Source of the DNA: an uncultured Clostridia bacterium
GTDB lineage: Bacteria; Bacillota; Clostridia; Christensenellales; Aristaeellaceae
Reading direction: 5' to 3'
NCBI GenBank assembly: GCA_934667105.1
Contig: CAKULG010000023.1
Location: 1-33,692 of the forward strand
DNA: 33,692 bases
Numbering within the stretch: position 1 is the stretch's first letter; the number at the start of each line of letters is the position of its first letter. A program made the translations under genes and the position numbers. Of the stretch, positions 1 through 8,336 are shown in pieces. The notes under the pieces are model-generated. The model worked only from the letters and a program-made list of their open reading frames with translations, did not search any database and was not told where the DNA came from.

Positions 1-342
1 GTGGCTGGTTTGGTGACACTGCTATCTTACCACATGAGTTCTCTTTTTGCTTGCTTCCGTGTTACCTATGTATTATAGCTCAACATTGCCCTTCGCAAAG
101 CGAAAATGGCAAGCATCCACTTGCCCGGCGCGTGGGGGCGGAAACGGACAAGCCCGGAAATTGAGCGCCGGAATACTGTAAAAATACCAATGCGCCCCGC
201 CCAGCGCCAAAGAAGCGCGGCTATACATTTTCGCGCGTTCCGGCGAGATCGTAAAGAAAACGCGCCGTAAATCGCGCTTTTTTTGGCAAAAACCAGCAAA
301 AAATCGGGTGGGAATGTTTAAAAACTTTTTAGGAGAAATGGC
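1..342. other. Left-edge region without a convincing gene
   Basis: I see no recognisable gene here. On the plus strand a frame is open from base 1 to a TAG at 76-78 (25 codons, ending FRVTYVL). It could be the tail of a gene cut by the edge, but it matches nothing I know. Two small perfect hairpins follow: TTCGC/GCGAA at 92-104 and GGCAAG/CTTGCC at 108-125. The rest is mixed-composition sequence leading to the EF-G promoter. Confidence 0.4.
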
Positions 343-371
343 TTGTATTTTGCCGTATTTTCTGTTAAAAT
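343..371 (+). promoter_or_regulatory. Probable sigma-A promoter of the EF-G gene
   Basis: TTGTAT (343-348), a 17-base spacer and TAAAAT (366-371) form a good housekeeping promoter in an AT-rich stretch. The predicted start near 378 leaves a leader of about 60 bases, ending in an AGGGGG ribosome binding site before the ATG at 440. Confidence 0.6.
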
Positions 372-439
372 ATTTCTTGTGTGCATGAACCGCTTTATTT
401 TTTAAATAAGCAAATAATAGAATTATAGGGGGAACCAAC

Positions 440-2521
440 ATGGCAGACTACCAGACCGAAAACATCCGGAATATCGCCCTGATCGGCCACGGCTCCGAGG
501 GCAAGACCACCTTAACCGAAGCGATGCTTTATGCAGCCGGGCATGTGGACCGGCAGGGCCGCGTAGAAGACGGCTCCGCCACCACGGATTTTGATCCCGA
601 AGAAATTAAGCGCCATATTTCCATCAGCGCCGCCGTTGCGCCCGTGGAATGGAAGGGCACGAAAATCAACGTGATCGACGTTCCCGGCTATTTTGATTTC
701 ATCGGCGAAATGATGGGCGCGCTGCGCGTTGTGGAAACCGCGGGCATCGTGGTGGGCGCTGTGAGCGGCCTGACCGTGGGCGCGGAAAAAGCCTGGGATT
801 ATTCCAAGAAAAATAATGTGTGCCGCATGTTCATCGTGAACCGCATGGACACCGAAAACGCCAACTATCAGAAGGTTGTGGATCAGCTGCGCGATAAGTT
901 CGGCTCCAGCGTGGTTCCCATGCTGCTGCCCATCGGCGCGGGCGCTTCCTTCAAGGGCGTTGTGAACGTGCTGGAAAATAAGGCCTATGAAGGTACCGGC
1001 AAGGGCCTTAAGGAAATTCCCGTTCCCGCCGATATGGCCTCCGCCATTTCCTCCGCCATGGAAGAAATCACCGAAGCCTCCGCCGGCGCGGACGACGAAC
1101 TGATGATGAAATATCTGGACGGCGAAGAGTTGACCCACGAGGAAATCCTCGGCGGCTTCAAGGCCGGTATGCAGAACGGCTCCATCGTGCCCGTGGTCGC
1201 CTGCTCCGCCACGACGGGCGTGGGCATCGCCAAGATGCTGGACGTGATGAACGTCTACCTCCATTCTCCCAAGAGCGCTAAGGCCGTGGGCGAAAATCCC
1301 AAGACCGGCGGTGCGGAAGAACGCCCCTGCGATAACGCCGCTCCCTTCTCCGCTTTCGTTTATAAGACCATCGCCGACCCCTTCGTGGGCAAGCTGTCCC
1401 TGTTCCGGGTGTGCTCCGGCTCCATCACCAGCGCCACCGCGCTGTATAACGCCAACGCGGATAAGGCCGAAAAGGCCGGCGGCCTGTTCATGATGCGCGG
1501 CAAGAAGCAGACCCCCGCCAACCAGCTGAACGCCGGCGACCTGGGCGCGCTGTCCAAGCTGCAATTCACCAATTCTGGCGACACCCTCTGCGACGCGGCG
1601 CATCCCATCCGCTTCGCGCCCATCGCCTTCCCCATCCCCTGCATCTCCAAGGCTATTTCCGCCGCCAAGCAGGGCGAAGAAGACAAGGTGTTCTCCGGCC
1701 TGAGCCGCCTGCAGGAGGAGGATCCCTCCATCAAGGTGGAAAAGAACGCCGAAACCACCGAAACGCTGGTTTCCGGCCAGGGCGAGCTGCACCTGGATGT
1801 GATCCGCAACAAGCTGGCCTCCAAGTTCGGCGCTAACGCCAACCTGAACGATCCCAAGATCCCCTACCGTGAAACCATCCGCAAGACGGTTTCCTGCCAG
1901 GGCCGCCACAAGAAGCAATCCGGCGGTCACGGCCAGTTCGGCGATGTGTGGATTGAATTCTCTCCCATCGGCGATACCAACCAGGATTTCGAATTTGTGG
2001 ACGCCGTTGTGGGCGGCGCCGTGCCCCGCAACTTCATCCCCTCCGTGGAAAAGGGCCTGCGCGAAAATATCCGCAAGGGCGTGCTGGCGGGCTATCCCAT
2101 GGTGGGCCTGCGCGCCAAGCTGTACGACGGCTCTTATCACCCGGTGGATTCCTCCGAAATGGCGTTTAAGACCGCTGCCCGCATCGCCTATAAGAAGGGC
2201 TGCATGGACGCCAGCCCCGTGCTGCTGGAGCCCATCATGCATGTGGAAGTGTTCGTGCCCGATGAATACATGGGCGATATCATGGGCGATATGAACAAGC
2301 GGCGCGGCCGCATCATGGGTATGGACCAGGTGGACGGCCTCCAGCGCGTCACCGCCGAAGCGCCCATGGGCGAAATGTTCAAGTATGCTACCGATCTGCG
2401 CTCCATGACCCAGGCCCGCGGCTCCTTCACCATGTCCTTTGAACGGTATGAGGAAATGCCCGCCGAAGCGGCCAAGAAGATCATCGAGAACGCGCAGAAA
2501 GACGAGGACGAAGAAGAATAA
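440..2521 (+). CDS. Elongation factor G-like translational GTPase (EF-G2 type)
   Basis: This 693-residue protein has the full EF-G layout and length: GTP-binding domain, beta-barrel domain II, and domains III-V. The P-loop is GHGSEGKT (residues 16-23), not the GHVDHGKT of canonical FusA. The G3 motif is DVPG (80-83) rather than DTPG, and the G4 motif is NRMD (134-137). The switch I region reads DPEEIKRHISI where canonical EF-G has ERGITI. These substitutions are typical of the second EF-G subfamily common in Clostridia. The protein probably acts on the ribosome in translocation or a related step, but its exact role cannot be read from sequence. It stands alone with its own promoter and terminator, not in a str operon (rpsL-rpsG-fusA-tuf), which supports a paralogue. 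The start is set by AGGGGG eight bases upstream. Confidence 0.9.
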   Translation: MADYQTENIRNIALIGHGSEGKTTLTEAMLYAAGHVDRQGRVEDGSATTDFDPEEIKRHISISAAVAPVEWKGTKINVIDVPGYFDFIGEMMGALRVVETAGIVVGAVSGLTVGAEKAWDYSKKNNVCRMFIVNRMDTENANYQKVVDQLRDKFGSSVVPMLLPIGAGASFKGVVNVLENKAYEGTGKGLKEIPVPADMASAISSAMEEITEASAGADDELMMKYLDGEELTHEEILGGFKAGMQNGSIVPVVACSATTGVGIAKMLDVMNVYLHSPKSAKAVGENPKTGGAEERPCDNAAPFSAFVYKTIADPFVGKLSLFRVCSGSITSATALYNANADKAEKAGGLFMMRGKKQTPANQLNAGDLGALSKLQFTNSGDTLCDAAHPIRFAPIAFPIPCISKAISAAKQGEEDKVFSGLSRLQEEDPSIKVEKNAETTETLVSGQGELHLDVIRNKLASKFGANANLNDPKIPYRETIRKTVSCQGRHKKQSGGHGQFGDVWIEFSPIGDTNQDFEFVDAVVGGAVPRNFIPSVEKGLRENIRKGVLAGYPMVGLRAKLYDGSYHPVDSSEMAFKTAARIAYKKGCMDASPVLLEPIMHVEVFVPDEYMGDIMGDMNKRRGRIMGMDQVDGLQRVTAEAPMGEMFKYATDLRSMTQARGSFTMSFERYEEMPAEAAKKIIENAQKDEDEEE

Positions 2522-2600
2522 TTTGCTTTCGCAGCCGCGCTTCATCAGAGCGCGAAATGCTGCGGCGAGCAGCATGTATGCGGTTTATCTATGGAATAAG

Positions 2601-2633
2601 AGGCCGCCCCGGGAAATCCGGGGCGGCCTTTTG
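2601..2633 (+). terminator. Intrinsic terminator after the EF-G gene
   Basis: A perfect GC-rich stem, GGCCGCCCCGG (2602-2612) paired with CCGGGGCGGCC (2618-2628), has a five-base loop and is followed by TTTT. It lies 80 bases past the EF-G stop. Confidence 0.85.
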
Positions 2634-2779
2634 ATGTGGGAAACGCGCTTTCAGATTGAGCACTTGCAATGGATGGAATACAAGGGAAGCCCTTTGCAGC
2701 GGAAAAGCAAGTTTTTTTTAATATCGGCCCTTGTTAAAAGAAAAATCAAGCGGTGCAGGCTCCGAAACAAATTTTTTAA

Positions 2780-4105
2780 TCAAGTGTCGTGCCAGTTTTC
2801 CTCGTTGGGCGCATGATAGAAGGCGTGGGCCCGCTTGCCGCCCCGGGCAAGAAAGGCCTCGTAAAGTGCCTGCTTGTATTCCGGGGAATAGATATAGCCC
2901 CATAGCTGCTGAATTTTTTCAAAATCCTCGAAGGTTTCGTCGGGCAGACAGGTGAAATGATCGTAGGGAAGATCGGCCTGCACCGTGCCATTGGAGGAAA
3001 TGTAGTATTCCTTGGCGTAGCGCAGAATGGTTTCGTTGGCTTCCTTTTCCTTTACCAGATCCAGATCGAAGAAAATCTGCGTGTTGGAAAAAAGGGCGGC
3101 CTTGGCCTGAACGAGGGCGTAAAATGCGGCGGAGCAACCGCGGTGACCGTGATGCGCCACCTGCAATATGTCGCAGTGCAGTGCCTCGCCCCAGCGGCGA
3201 ACCATGATATCGCTTTCCCGGGCGCCTGCGTCCCCGCAGAAGAGCACCCGGGCGCCCTCCGCCTCCATCATAAGCACGGTGGAGGTGTTATTGAAATCCT
3301 CATCCTTGGTGGGAAATGCGTCCTCGTGGGTGCATAGCACAGTGAATTGCAGATTGCGCACGGCGAAATGCTGCCCTGTGTGCAGCTTCACCTTTCGAAT
3401 TTCCGGGTGCTGGGCCAGCTGCTCCCCGATGGTAAGCGCCAGCAGGCTGTTTCCGCCCTTGCGCCAGCCCGCGCCTTCAGGGGGATATGGATCGGGGAAA
3501 TTGTAATAAACCGCGTCGATCTGGCAATCGTCCATATTGTAATGCAGGAAATCTGAGAATTTGCACACATGATCAGAATGCGCGTGGGTGAGATACCAGC
3601 CCGCGATGCGAATTTTTTGCCCGGCTGGGGTGCGCTGCCGCAGGAAGCGGTGAATGCGGTCGTTATCGTTCACCTGATAATAATGCCCGCTGTCCACCAG
3701 GAAGAAGCTGCCGTCGCAGCAGCGAATGATAAAGCACATGCCGCAGTCAATGAGGGTGTGATCTACCTCGTGCTGCCACAGTGTCGTTTGCGTGGTACGG
3801 GGGCAGGGATCGGTCAGCGGCGCGGCGGCGGTGAAGGGATCGGCGATCAGGCGCAGCTCCTCAGCGAAATAGTTAAGGGCGAGAGTCAGCCCCGGACGGC
3901 GCAGCAGCGCGCAATAGCTGCCGGGGGCAATGTGGCAATCCGCCTGGGAAAAGCCGTTTGCGGTCAAGATCTGGGCGTAATCCCGGGCGACGCTCTCCTC
4001 CATGCCTTGCAGAAGCAGCATTTCCGCGCCGTCGCCGCAGGAATAGGGCCGCGCGTCCCGTCCCGAAAGTGGAGGAAGGGAAAAACGCGAGAAGAAATCG
4101 TGCAT
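2780..4105 (-). CDS. Soluble metallo-beta-lactamase-fold hydrolase
   Basis: The 441-residue protein carries the metal-binding signature HAHSDH (residues 174-179). Further along are FCGDAG and VAHHGHRG, which supply the remaining metal ligands. The layout resembles the hydrolase domain of ComEC-type proteins, but there are no membrane segments or signal peptide, so it should be cytoplasmic. About 110 residues precede the hydrolase domain and I cannot assign them. The substrate is unknown; a phosphodiester or other ester is plausible for the fold. The start has AAGGAG nine bases upstream. The gene follows the sugar permease genes on the same strand, but a 319-base gap holding a large inverted-repeat element separates them, so co-transcription is uncertain. 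No clear terminator follows. Confidence 0.8.
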   Translation of the reverse strand: MHDFFSRFSLPPLSGRDARPYSCGDGAEMLLLQGMEESVARDYAQILTANGFSQADCHIAPGSYCALLRRPGLTLALNYFAEELRLIADPFTAAAPLTDPCPRTTQTTLWQHEVDHTLIDCGMCFIIRCCDGSFFLVDSGHYYQVNDNDRIHRFLRQRTPAGQKIRIAGWYLTHAHSDHVCKFSDFLHYNMDDCQIDAVYYNFPDPYPPEGAGWRKGGNSLLALTIGEQLAQHPEIRKVKLHTGQHFAVRNLQFTVLCTHEDAFPTKDEDFNNTSTVLMMEAEGARVLFCGDAGARESDIMVRRWGEALHCDILQVAHHGHRGCSAAFYALVQAKAALFSNTQIFFDLDLVKEKEANETILRYAKEYYISSNGTVQADLPYDHFTCLPDETFEDFEKIQQLWGYIYSPEYKQALYEAFLARGGKRAHAFYHAPNEENWHDT

Positions 4106-4148
4106 GAGAGCAATCTCCTTTCAGAAAGCGCGTAGGATGTAAAAGCAA

Positions 4149-4286
4149 CGCGAGGGAGCCATTCTTTGAGCTGTCACCCCGCGCTATTCCGCTGAAGCGG
4201 AAGCGCGGGCTTCGGGCGGCAACTGAAGAATTGACCGTCCGCAGCCGCCCTCGAGGAGCGATGCTCGTCAGAATGGCTCCCTCGCG
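4149..4286. repeat. 138-bp element with 17-bp perfect terminal inverted repeats
   Basis: The arms 4149-4165 (CGCGAGGGAGCCATTCT) and 4270-4286 are exact reverse complements. Inside are a long hairpin at 4178-4209 (CCCGCGC..TTCCGCT-GA-AGCGGAA-GCGCGGG), a GGGCGGC/GCCGCCC pair (4214-4220 with 4244-4250) and GAGC-GAT-GCTC (4256-4266). Together these predict a closed multi-branch fold. There is no coding capacity and no obvious target-site duplication. It fits a MITE-like or other dispersed intergenic repeat, or a structured RNA. The remainder of the gap (4287-4424) shows no gene. Confidence 0.75.
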
Positions 4287-4424
4287 ACCTCTCAAGAAAG
4301 CCGATTGGGTAAGCGCGAAAAAACAGCTTGTATTTTCGCCCGCAAAAGGAAAGCGAGGCTTTGCTTCACGAAGCGATACAGACGAAGGATGCGAAGAAAT
4401 GGTTTGGAAACGGCGATTTTTGGT

Positions 4425-5303
4425 TTAGCCCTTCAGGGAGCCCATCATAATGCCACGCTCGAAGAATTTCTGCACCATCGGGTAGATGATCAGCAGCGGG
4501 ACGGCGGAAACCACGATGATGGCGTATTTCAGGGAAGCGTAGAGCAGGTAAACGCCCAGATCGTCCACGCCGGTTTGCTCCTCCATATCGCCCATCTGCG
4601 TCAGCACCAGGATCTCCCGCAGGAACACCTGCAAGGGCTGCATTTTCCGATCGCGCAGATACATCATGGCGTTGAAATAGCTGTTCCAATGGCCCACCAT
4701 GTAATACAGGATGATTACAATGATGATGGATTTGCTTAGCGGCAGCACGATGCGCATCATGACCGCCATGGGCGACGCGCCGTCGATGGAGGCGGCCTCC
4801 CGCAGCGCCGCGGGAACGGAATTGATGAAATAGTTGCGCATGATCAGCATGTTGGTCACGCTGATAGCGCCGGGCACGATGACGACCAGGGGGTTATTCA
4901 GCAGGCCCAGGTCTTTCAGGTTCAGATAACTGGGGATCATGCCCGCGCCGAAGAACATGGTGAAGGTGATGAAGAAGGTGAAAATATTCTTACCCTTCAA
5001 ATCGGGCAGCGACAGAGGATATGCGGCCATGATGGTGGCCACCATGTTCAGCGAGGTGCCGAACAGGGTGTAAAGCAGGGTGTTGCGATAGCCGGTCAGG
5101 ATATCGGCGCTGGCGAAAACGCGGCGATAGGCGTTGGTGGTAACGTCCACCGGCCAAAGCACCACATCGCCCCCCAGAATGCGGGCGGGATCGGAGAAGG
5201 ACGCGCTCAGCACATAAATCAGCGGGTAGAGCGTGATAAGGCAGATCAGCGCGGTCAGCACATAGACGACGGCTTGGAACAACGTATCGTTTTTGCTTTT
5301 CAT
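4425..5303 (-). CDS. Carbohydrate ABC transporter permease, LplC/CUT1 type (cluster 1)
   Basis: This 292-residue inner-membrane permease has about six hydrophobic segments. Its cytoplasmic EAA loop, LREAASIDGASPMAV, contacts the ATPase. The C-terminus GIMMGSLKG is the hallmark ending of LplC-like permeases, which pair with an LplB partner and a secreted binding protein to import oligosaccharides. It lies 13 bases downstream of the LplB gene, with AAAGGAGGG before the ATG, so translation is probably coordinated. No ATPase is encoded nearby; a shared MsmX/MsmK-type ATPase elsewhere is assumed from knowledge of the family. The substrate cannot be read directly; the nearby GH36-like enzyme suggests an alpha-galactoside. 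Confidence 0.92.
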   Translation of the reverse strand: MKSKNDTLFQAVVYVLTALICLITLYPLIYVLSASFSDPARILGGDVVLWPVDVTTNAYRRVFASADILTGYRNTLLYTLFGTSLNMVATIMAAYPLSLPDLKGKNIFTFFITFTMFFGAGMIPSYLNLKDLGLLNNPLVVIVPGAISVTNMLIMRNYFINSVPAALREAASIDGASPMAVMMRIVLPLSKSIIIVIILYYMVGHWNSYFNAMMYLRDRKMQPLQVFLREILVLTQMGDMEEQTGVDDLGVYLLYASLKYAIIVVSAVPLLIIYPMVQKFFERGIMMGSLKG

Positions 5304-5316
5304 TCTTATCCCTCCT

Positions 5317-6267
5317 TTACCACAGGCTGGTTTCGGTGAGCTTTTTGGATATGGTGTTCACCACCATGAGCATGAGCAGATTAATCAGCGAATTAAACAG
5401 CTCAACGGCGGTGGAATAATCGTAACGCAGGTCAACGATGCCCTGTTTATAGGTGTAGGTGGAAATGACCTCGGACACGTTGAGGTTTAGGTCGGTCTGC
5501 ATGGCGTAGACCTTTTCATGGCCCACGCTCATCAGGCCGCCGCAGCGCAGAATCAGCATGATGACGATGGTGGGCACGATGCTGGGAATGGTGATATAAA
5601 TCAACTGCTGCCAGCGGCTGGCCCCGTCTACCTTTGCGGCCTCATACAGGGCGTTATCAATGGCGGAAAGGGCGGAAATGAAGATGATGGCGTTCCAGCC
5701 GGAATCCTTCCAGATGTCGGAAAGAACGTACATGAGCCGGAAGTATTTTCCGCTGCCCATAAGATAGAGGGGCTCCTGGCTTAAGCCGGTGGCTACCAGG
5801 AATTTATTCACGATGCCGGTTTCCATGGAGCACATGGATACCATCATGCCTACCACAACCACCGTGGAAACGAAATGAGGGGCGTAGGTGATGGTGCGCA
5901 CCATGCGCTTGCCCTTATCGGTTTTCAATTCATTGAAAATCAGGGCCAGAATGATGGGAAAGGGGAAGCAGAAAATCAGCGAAAGGAAGCTGATCCACAA
6001 GGTGTTGACGATGACGCGGGCGCTTTGATAGCTGGAGAAGAAGCGCTGGAAGTGCTTCAGGCCCACCCACGGGCTATCCCACATGCCCCGGCGCAGCTTG
6101 TAATCCTTAAAGGCGATCTGGATGCCGAGCATGGGCATGTATTTGAACAGAATAAAATAGATAACGACGGGGATGAGCAGCAGATACATCTGCCAATAGC
6201 GCATGATGGATTTGCGCCAGGTATTGCGATGCAGCGCATGGGGCGGCCTGACTTGTTTTTGCATCAT
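5317..6267 (-). CDS. Carbohydrate ABC transporter permease, LplB type (cluster 1)
   Basis: The 316-residue protein has a short basic N-terminus, then YLLLIPVVIYFILFKYMPMLG and the conserved IAFKDYKLRRGMWDSPWVGL stretch that typifies LplB/YtcP-family permeases. Its EAA loop is LYEAAKVDGASRWQQ. It forms the heterodimeric channel with the LplC partner just downstream. Two ATGs lie in tandem at 6267 and 6264; AGAGGTG seven bases before the first supports 6267. It is separated from the upstream binding-protein gene by 159 bases that contain a terminator-like hairpin, so the permeases are probably made at a lower level than the binding protein. Confidence 0.92.
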   Translation of the reverse strand: MMQKQVRPPHALHRNTWRKSIMRYWQMYLLLIPVVIYFILFKYMPMLGIQIAFKDYKLRRGMWDSPWVGLKHFQRFFSSYQSARVIVNTLWISFLSLIFCFPFPIILALIFNELKTDKGKRMVRTITYAPHFVSTVVVVGMMVSMCSMETGIVNKFLVATGLSQEPLYLMGSGKYFRLMYVLSDIWKDSGWNAIIFISALSAIDNALYEAAKVDGASRWQQLIYITIPSIVPTIVIMLILRCGGLMSVGHEKVYAMQTDLNLNVSEVISTYTYKQGIVDLRYDYSTAVELFNSLINLLMLMVVNTISKKLTETSLW

Positions 6268-6346
6268 GGAGGAGCACCTCTTTTTTATAGAAAGAATGGA
6301 TTTTCCTTGCGATCTGGCGCAAGCGATGCTTGCCGGCCGCGCCTGG

Positions 6347-6384
6347 AAAAAAGGGGGGAGCCCCCCGCAAGAGGCTCCCCCTTT
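6347..6384 (-). terminator. Terminator or attenuator between binding-protein and permease genes
   Basis: Read on the minus strand, GGGGGAGCC (6381-6373) pairs with GGCTCCCCC (6362-6354), and TTTTTT follows at 6352-6347. No separate permease promoter was evident, so it probably terminates part of the transcripts and keeps the binding protein in excess of the permeases. Confidence 0.75.
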
Positions 6385-6426
6385 CGCGTTGAGCGCTCGC
6401 GTAGATATACCCGAGCTTTTGAGAAA

Positions 6427-8010
6427 TTAGAACTCAGCGCCTTCGCCGTACACGCGGGTCAAAGCGGTGCGATACGCTTCGATCAGCTTTTCGGGCTGCA
6501 TCTTGGTGATTTCCGCCTGGAATTCGGCCCAGGTGGCGTCGTTCAGTTCCTTTTCGCCGGTCATGACCTGGGCGGCGAAGTTCTTTGCAAATTCGTTGAT
6601 GTCGGTGCCCACGGTGGAGACGATTTCGCTCTCATCCTTGGTAAAGGTGATGATGGGCCAAATCTTCTTGGGGGCGTAGTCCTTCAGCAGGGCCTGGGCG
6701 CAGGCAGAGGGGATGGGGCCGTATTCGGCGTCCAGCAGGTTGGAGAAGAAGCAAGCGGGCACGCCGCCGCCGGGCCACATACCAAACTGGGCGCGGAAGG
6801 CGTCGTTGCTCATATCGGCGGTGCGGGTCGCCTTCGCGGCGTCGGTCCAATCGCGGGTACCGTCGGCCTTCACTTCCCAATCCTCGTCCTTCACGCCGAT
6901 CAGCGCCAGGGCGGAGCCTTCCTCGGAATAGAAGTAATCGATCCACTTGAGGGCCAGAGGAATCTTTTCCTCGGGGCAGTCGCAGGTGATGACGAAGTTG
7001 CCGGTGGAGTGGATAGCGCCGCGGGTCTGGGTGTGGAAGGCGTAGCCGTCGGGGCCTTCCAGGGACCAGTTCACGGTGTACCAGTTGTCGCCGCCGTCGC
7101 CGGGAGCGATGGTGTTGAGCAGCATGCTCAGCCGATCGGTCTGGTTGAACACGTTGGCCTGCTTATCCTGTTCGGTGAAGATTTCCTGATAGATCAGCTT
7201 TTCCTGGTACATCATCTTCATGAATTCCAGGTACTTGCGATAGTTCTCATGCTGGAAATACACGCGCAGCGCGCCGGTTTCGGGATCCACGTCCACCACG
7301 TCGTGATGCGCGCCGCGGGTGCGCAGGCCGAAGGAGCCGTAGAAGTAGTTGTGCATGTTGCTGACGCTGGCGATGACGGTGATTTCGTCCTGCTCGCCGT
7401 TGCCGTTCCAATCGCTTTCACGGATGGCCTTCATGACCGCCACGAAATCATCCAGGGTCTTGGGGTCGTCCATCTTGATGGCGTCCATGGCCTTTTTATT
7501 CAGCCACAGCTTGGTGGGGGTGCGCATTTCAGCGCCCAGGATCACCTGAGGCAGACCCCAGATTTCGCCGTTCTCGCCCACGATGGCGCCGGAGATGGTG
7601 GATTCTTCCTGGAAGAGCTTCCAGAAGTTGGGGGCGTATTCTTCCAGATAGGGACGCAGGTCAACGATGATGCCTTCTTCGCCCCAGGCGGCCAGCTTGT
7701 CGTTGCCGATCTTGCCGCGCAGGATGATGTCGGGCAGCTTTTCCTTGTTGTCGGCGATTTTGGCGTTCAGGGTATCGCTGAAAACGGAGCTGTTCACGTT
7801 ATCCCATTCGATGTGGACGCCGGTCATTTCCTCATATTTCTTGAGGCCGTGCACGTTGTCCAGCTTCTGCTCGGGATAATAGGAGCCGACCTGCGCCATC
7901 ACCGTCAGGGTGGTGGGCTCGGTCACCAGGGGGAAGGTTTCGGCCAGGGCGAAGCTGCTGCAAAGCAGCACCAGGGCCAGGGCGAGAGCCAGGACGCGAG
8001 TGAACTTCAT
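6427..8010 (-). CDS. Secreted sugar-binding protein of ABC transporter (cluster 1)
   Basis: This 527-residue solute-binding protein belongs to the large LplA-like family. It starts MKFTRVLALALALVLL and has a likely signal peptidase I site after FALA. No proper lipobox is visible: the only leader cysteine follows VLL. An Asp/Asn-rich loop, SDWNGNGEQDE, resembles the calcium-binding loops common in this family. The start at 8010 has AAAGGAGGT seven bases upstream. The reading frame stays open further upstream, but that extension lies inside the leader. The protein should capture an oligosaccharide outside the membrane and deliver it to the two permeases encoded downstream. How it is retained at the cell without a lipid anchor is unclear. 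Confidence 0.9.
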   Translation of the reverse strand: MKFTRVLALALALVLLCSSFALAETFPLVTEPTTLTVMAQVGSYYPEQKLDNVHGLKKYEEMTGVHIEWDNVNSSVFSDTLNAKIADNKEKLPDIILRGKIGNDKLAAWGEEGIIVDLRPYLEEYAPNFWKLFQEESTISGAIVGENGEIWGLPQVILGAEMRTPTKLWLNKKAMDAIKMDDPKTLDDFVAVMKAIRESDWNGNGEQDEITVIASVSNMHNYFYGSFGLRTRGAHHDVVDVDPETGALRVYFQHENYRKYLEFMKMMYQEKLIYQEIFTEQDKQANVFNQTDRLSMLLNTIAPGDGGDNWYTVNWSLEGPDGYAFHTQTRGAIHSTGNFVITCDCPEEKIPLALKWIDYFYSEEGSALALIGVKDEDWEVKADGTRDWTDAAKATRTADMSNDAFRAQFGMWPGGGVPACFFSNLLDAEYGPIPSACAQALLKDYAPKKIWPIITFTKDESEIVSTVGTDINEFAKNFAAQVMTGEKELNDATWAEFQAEITKMQPEKLIEAYRTALTRVYGEGAEF

Positions 8011-8213
8011 GGGCTTACCTCCTTTTATTTTCACAGGCGTAGGGGCCTGTGATGTAACGAGAAACGGATGGAACCAGGGCCAAACAGCAAGGCGCTTTCC
8101 TGCTTTCTTTCCCTTTTCGGCTTTTTCACCCCGGCAGTGCGCCAGGCTTCTTTGGGAAACGCGGATATGGAAGGAAAAATTGCAGTTTCTTTGCATTGAC
8201 TGTTTCTGAATTC
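8011..8213 (-). other. Long 5' leader of the cluster 1 transporter transcript
   Basis: About 197 bases separate the predicted transcription start (near 8207) from the ATG. A hairpin CACAGGC/GCCTGTG (8051-8045 with 8038-8032) stands just ahead of the ribosome binding site and could stabilise the message or tune translation. I recognise no known riboswitch in it. Confidence 0.45.
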
Positions 8214-8242
8214 ATTATATATCCATTCTACGGCCATTTCAA
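8214..8242 (-). promoter_or_regulatory. Promoter of the cluster 1 transporter operon
   Basis: On the minus strand, TTGAAA (8242-8237), exactly 17 bases, then TATAAT (8219-8214). It is close to the consensus sigma-A promoter and nearly identical in its core hexamers to the promoter of the GH36-like gene at 12906-12934. Confidence 0.8.
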
Positions 8243-8246
8243 CCAT

Positions 8247-8257
8247 TGAACGGGTCA
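8247..8257 (-). promoter_or_regulatory. Candidate regulator site upstream of the transporter promoter
   Basis: The minus strand reads TGACCCGTTCA, ending four bases before the -35 hexamer. The GH36-like promoter has TGTCCCGTTCA at exactly the same distance. That geometry suits an activator touching the -35 region, for example the AraC-family protein encoded at 10126-11037. The assignment is inference. Confidence 0.5.
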
Positions 8258-8336
8258 CGGTTTTATCCGAATGGGACGCTTTTCCCCGTCGTGCGAATTG
8301 TCCCGCTGGGATAAAAAACGGCGCGTTCGCAGGGCT

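Noticed and set aside
512..2575. Very long open frame antisense to the EF-G gene
   Set aside because: The EF-G frame has clear family motifs. In this GC-rich, strongly codon-biased genome the opposite strand rarely meets stop codons, so long antisense frames arise by chance. The same applies to those opposite the cluster 1 binding protein (5875-8052), the flavoprotein (24113-25738), the AraC sensor (29962-32244) and the alcohol dehydrogenase (32190-33620); their translations are low-complexity, rich in His, Gly and Ala.
8011..8196. 62-codon extension of the cluster 1 binding protein
   Set aside because: It would put a non-hydrophobic stretch before the signal peptide and translate through the leader hairpin; a strong ribosome binding site fits the start at 8010.
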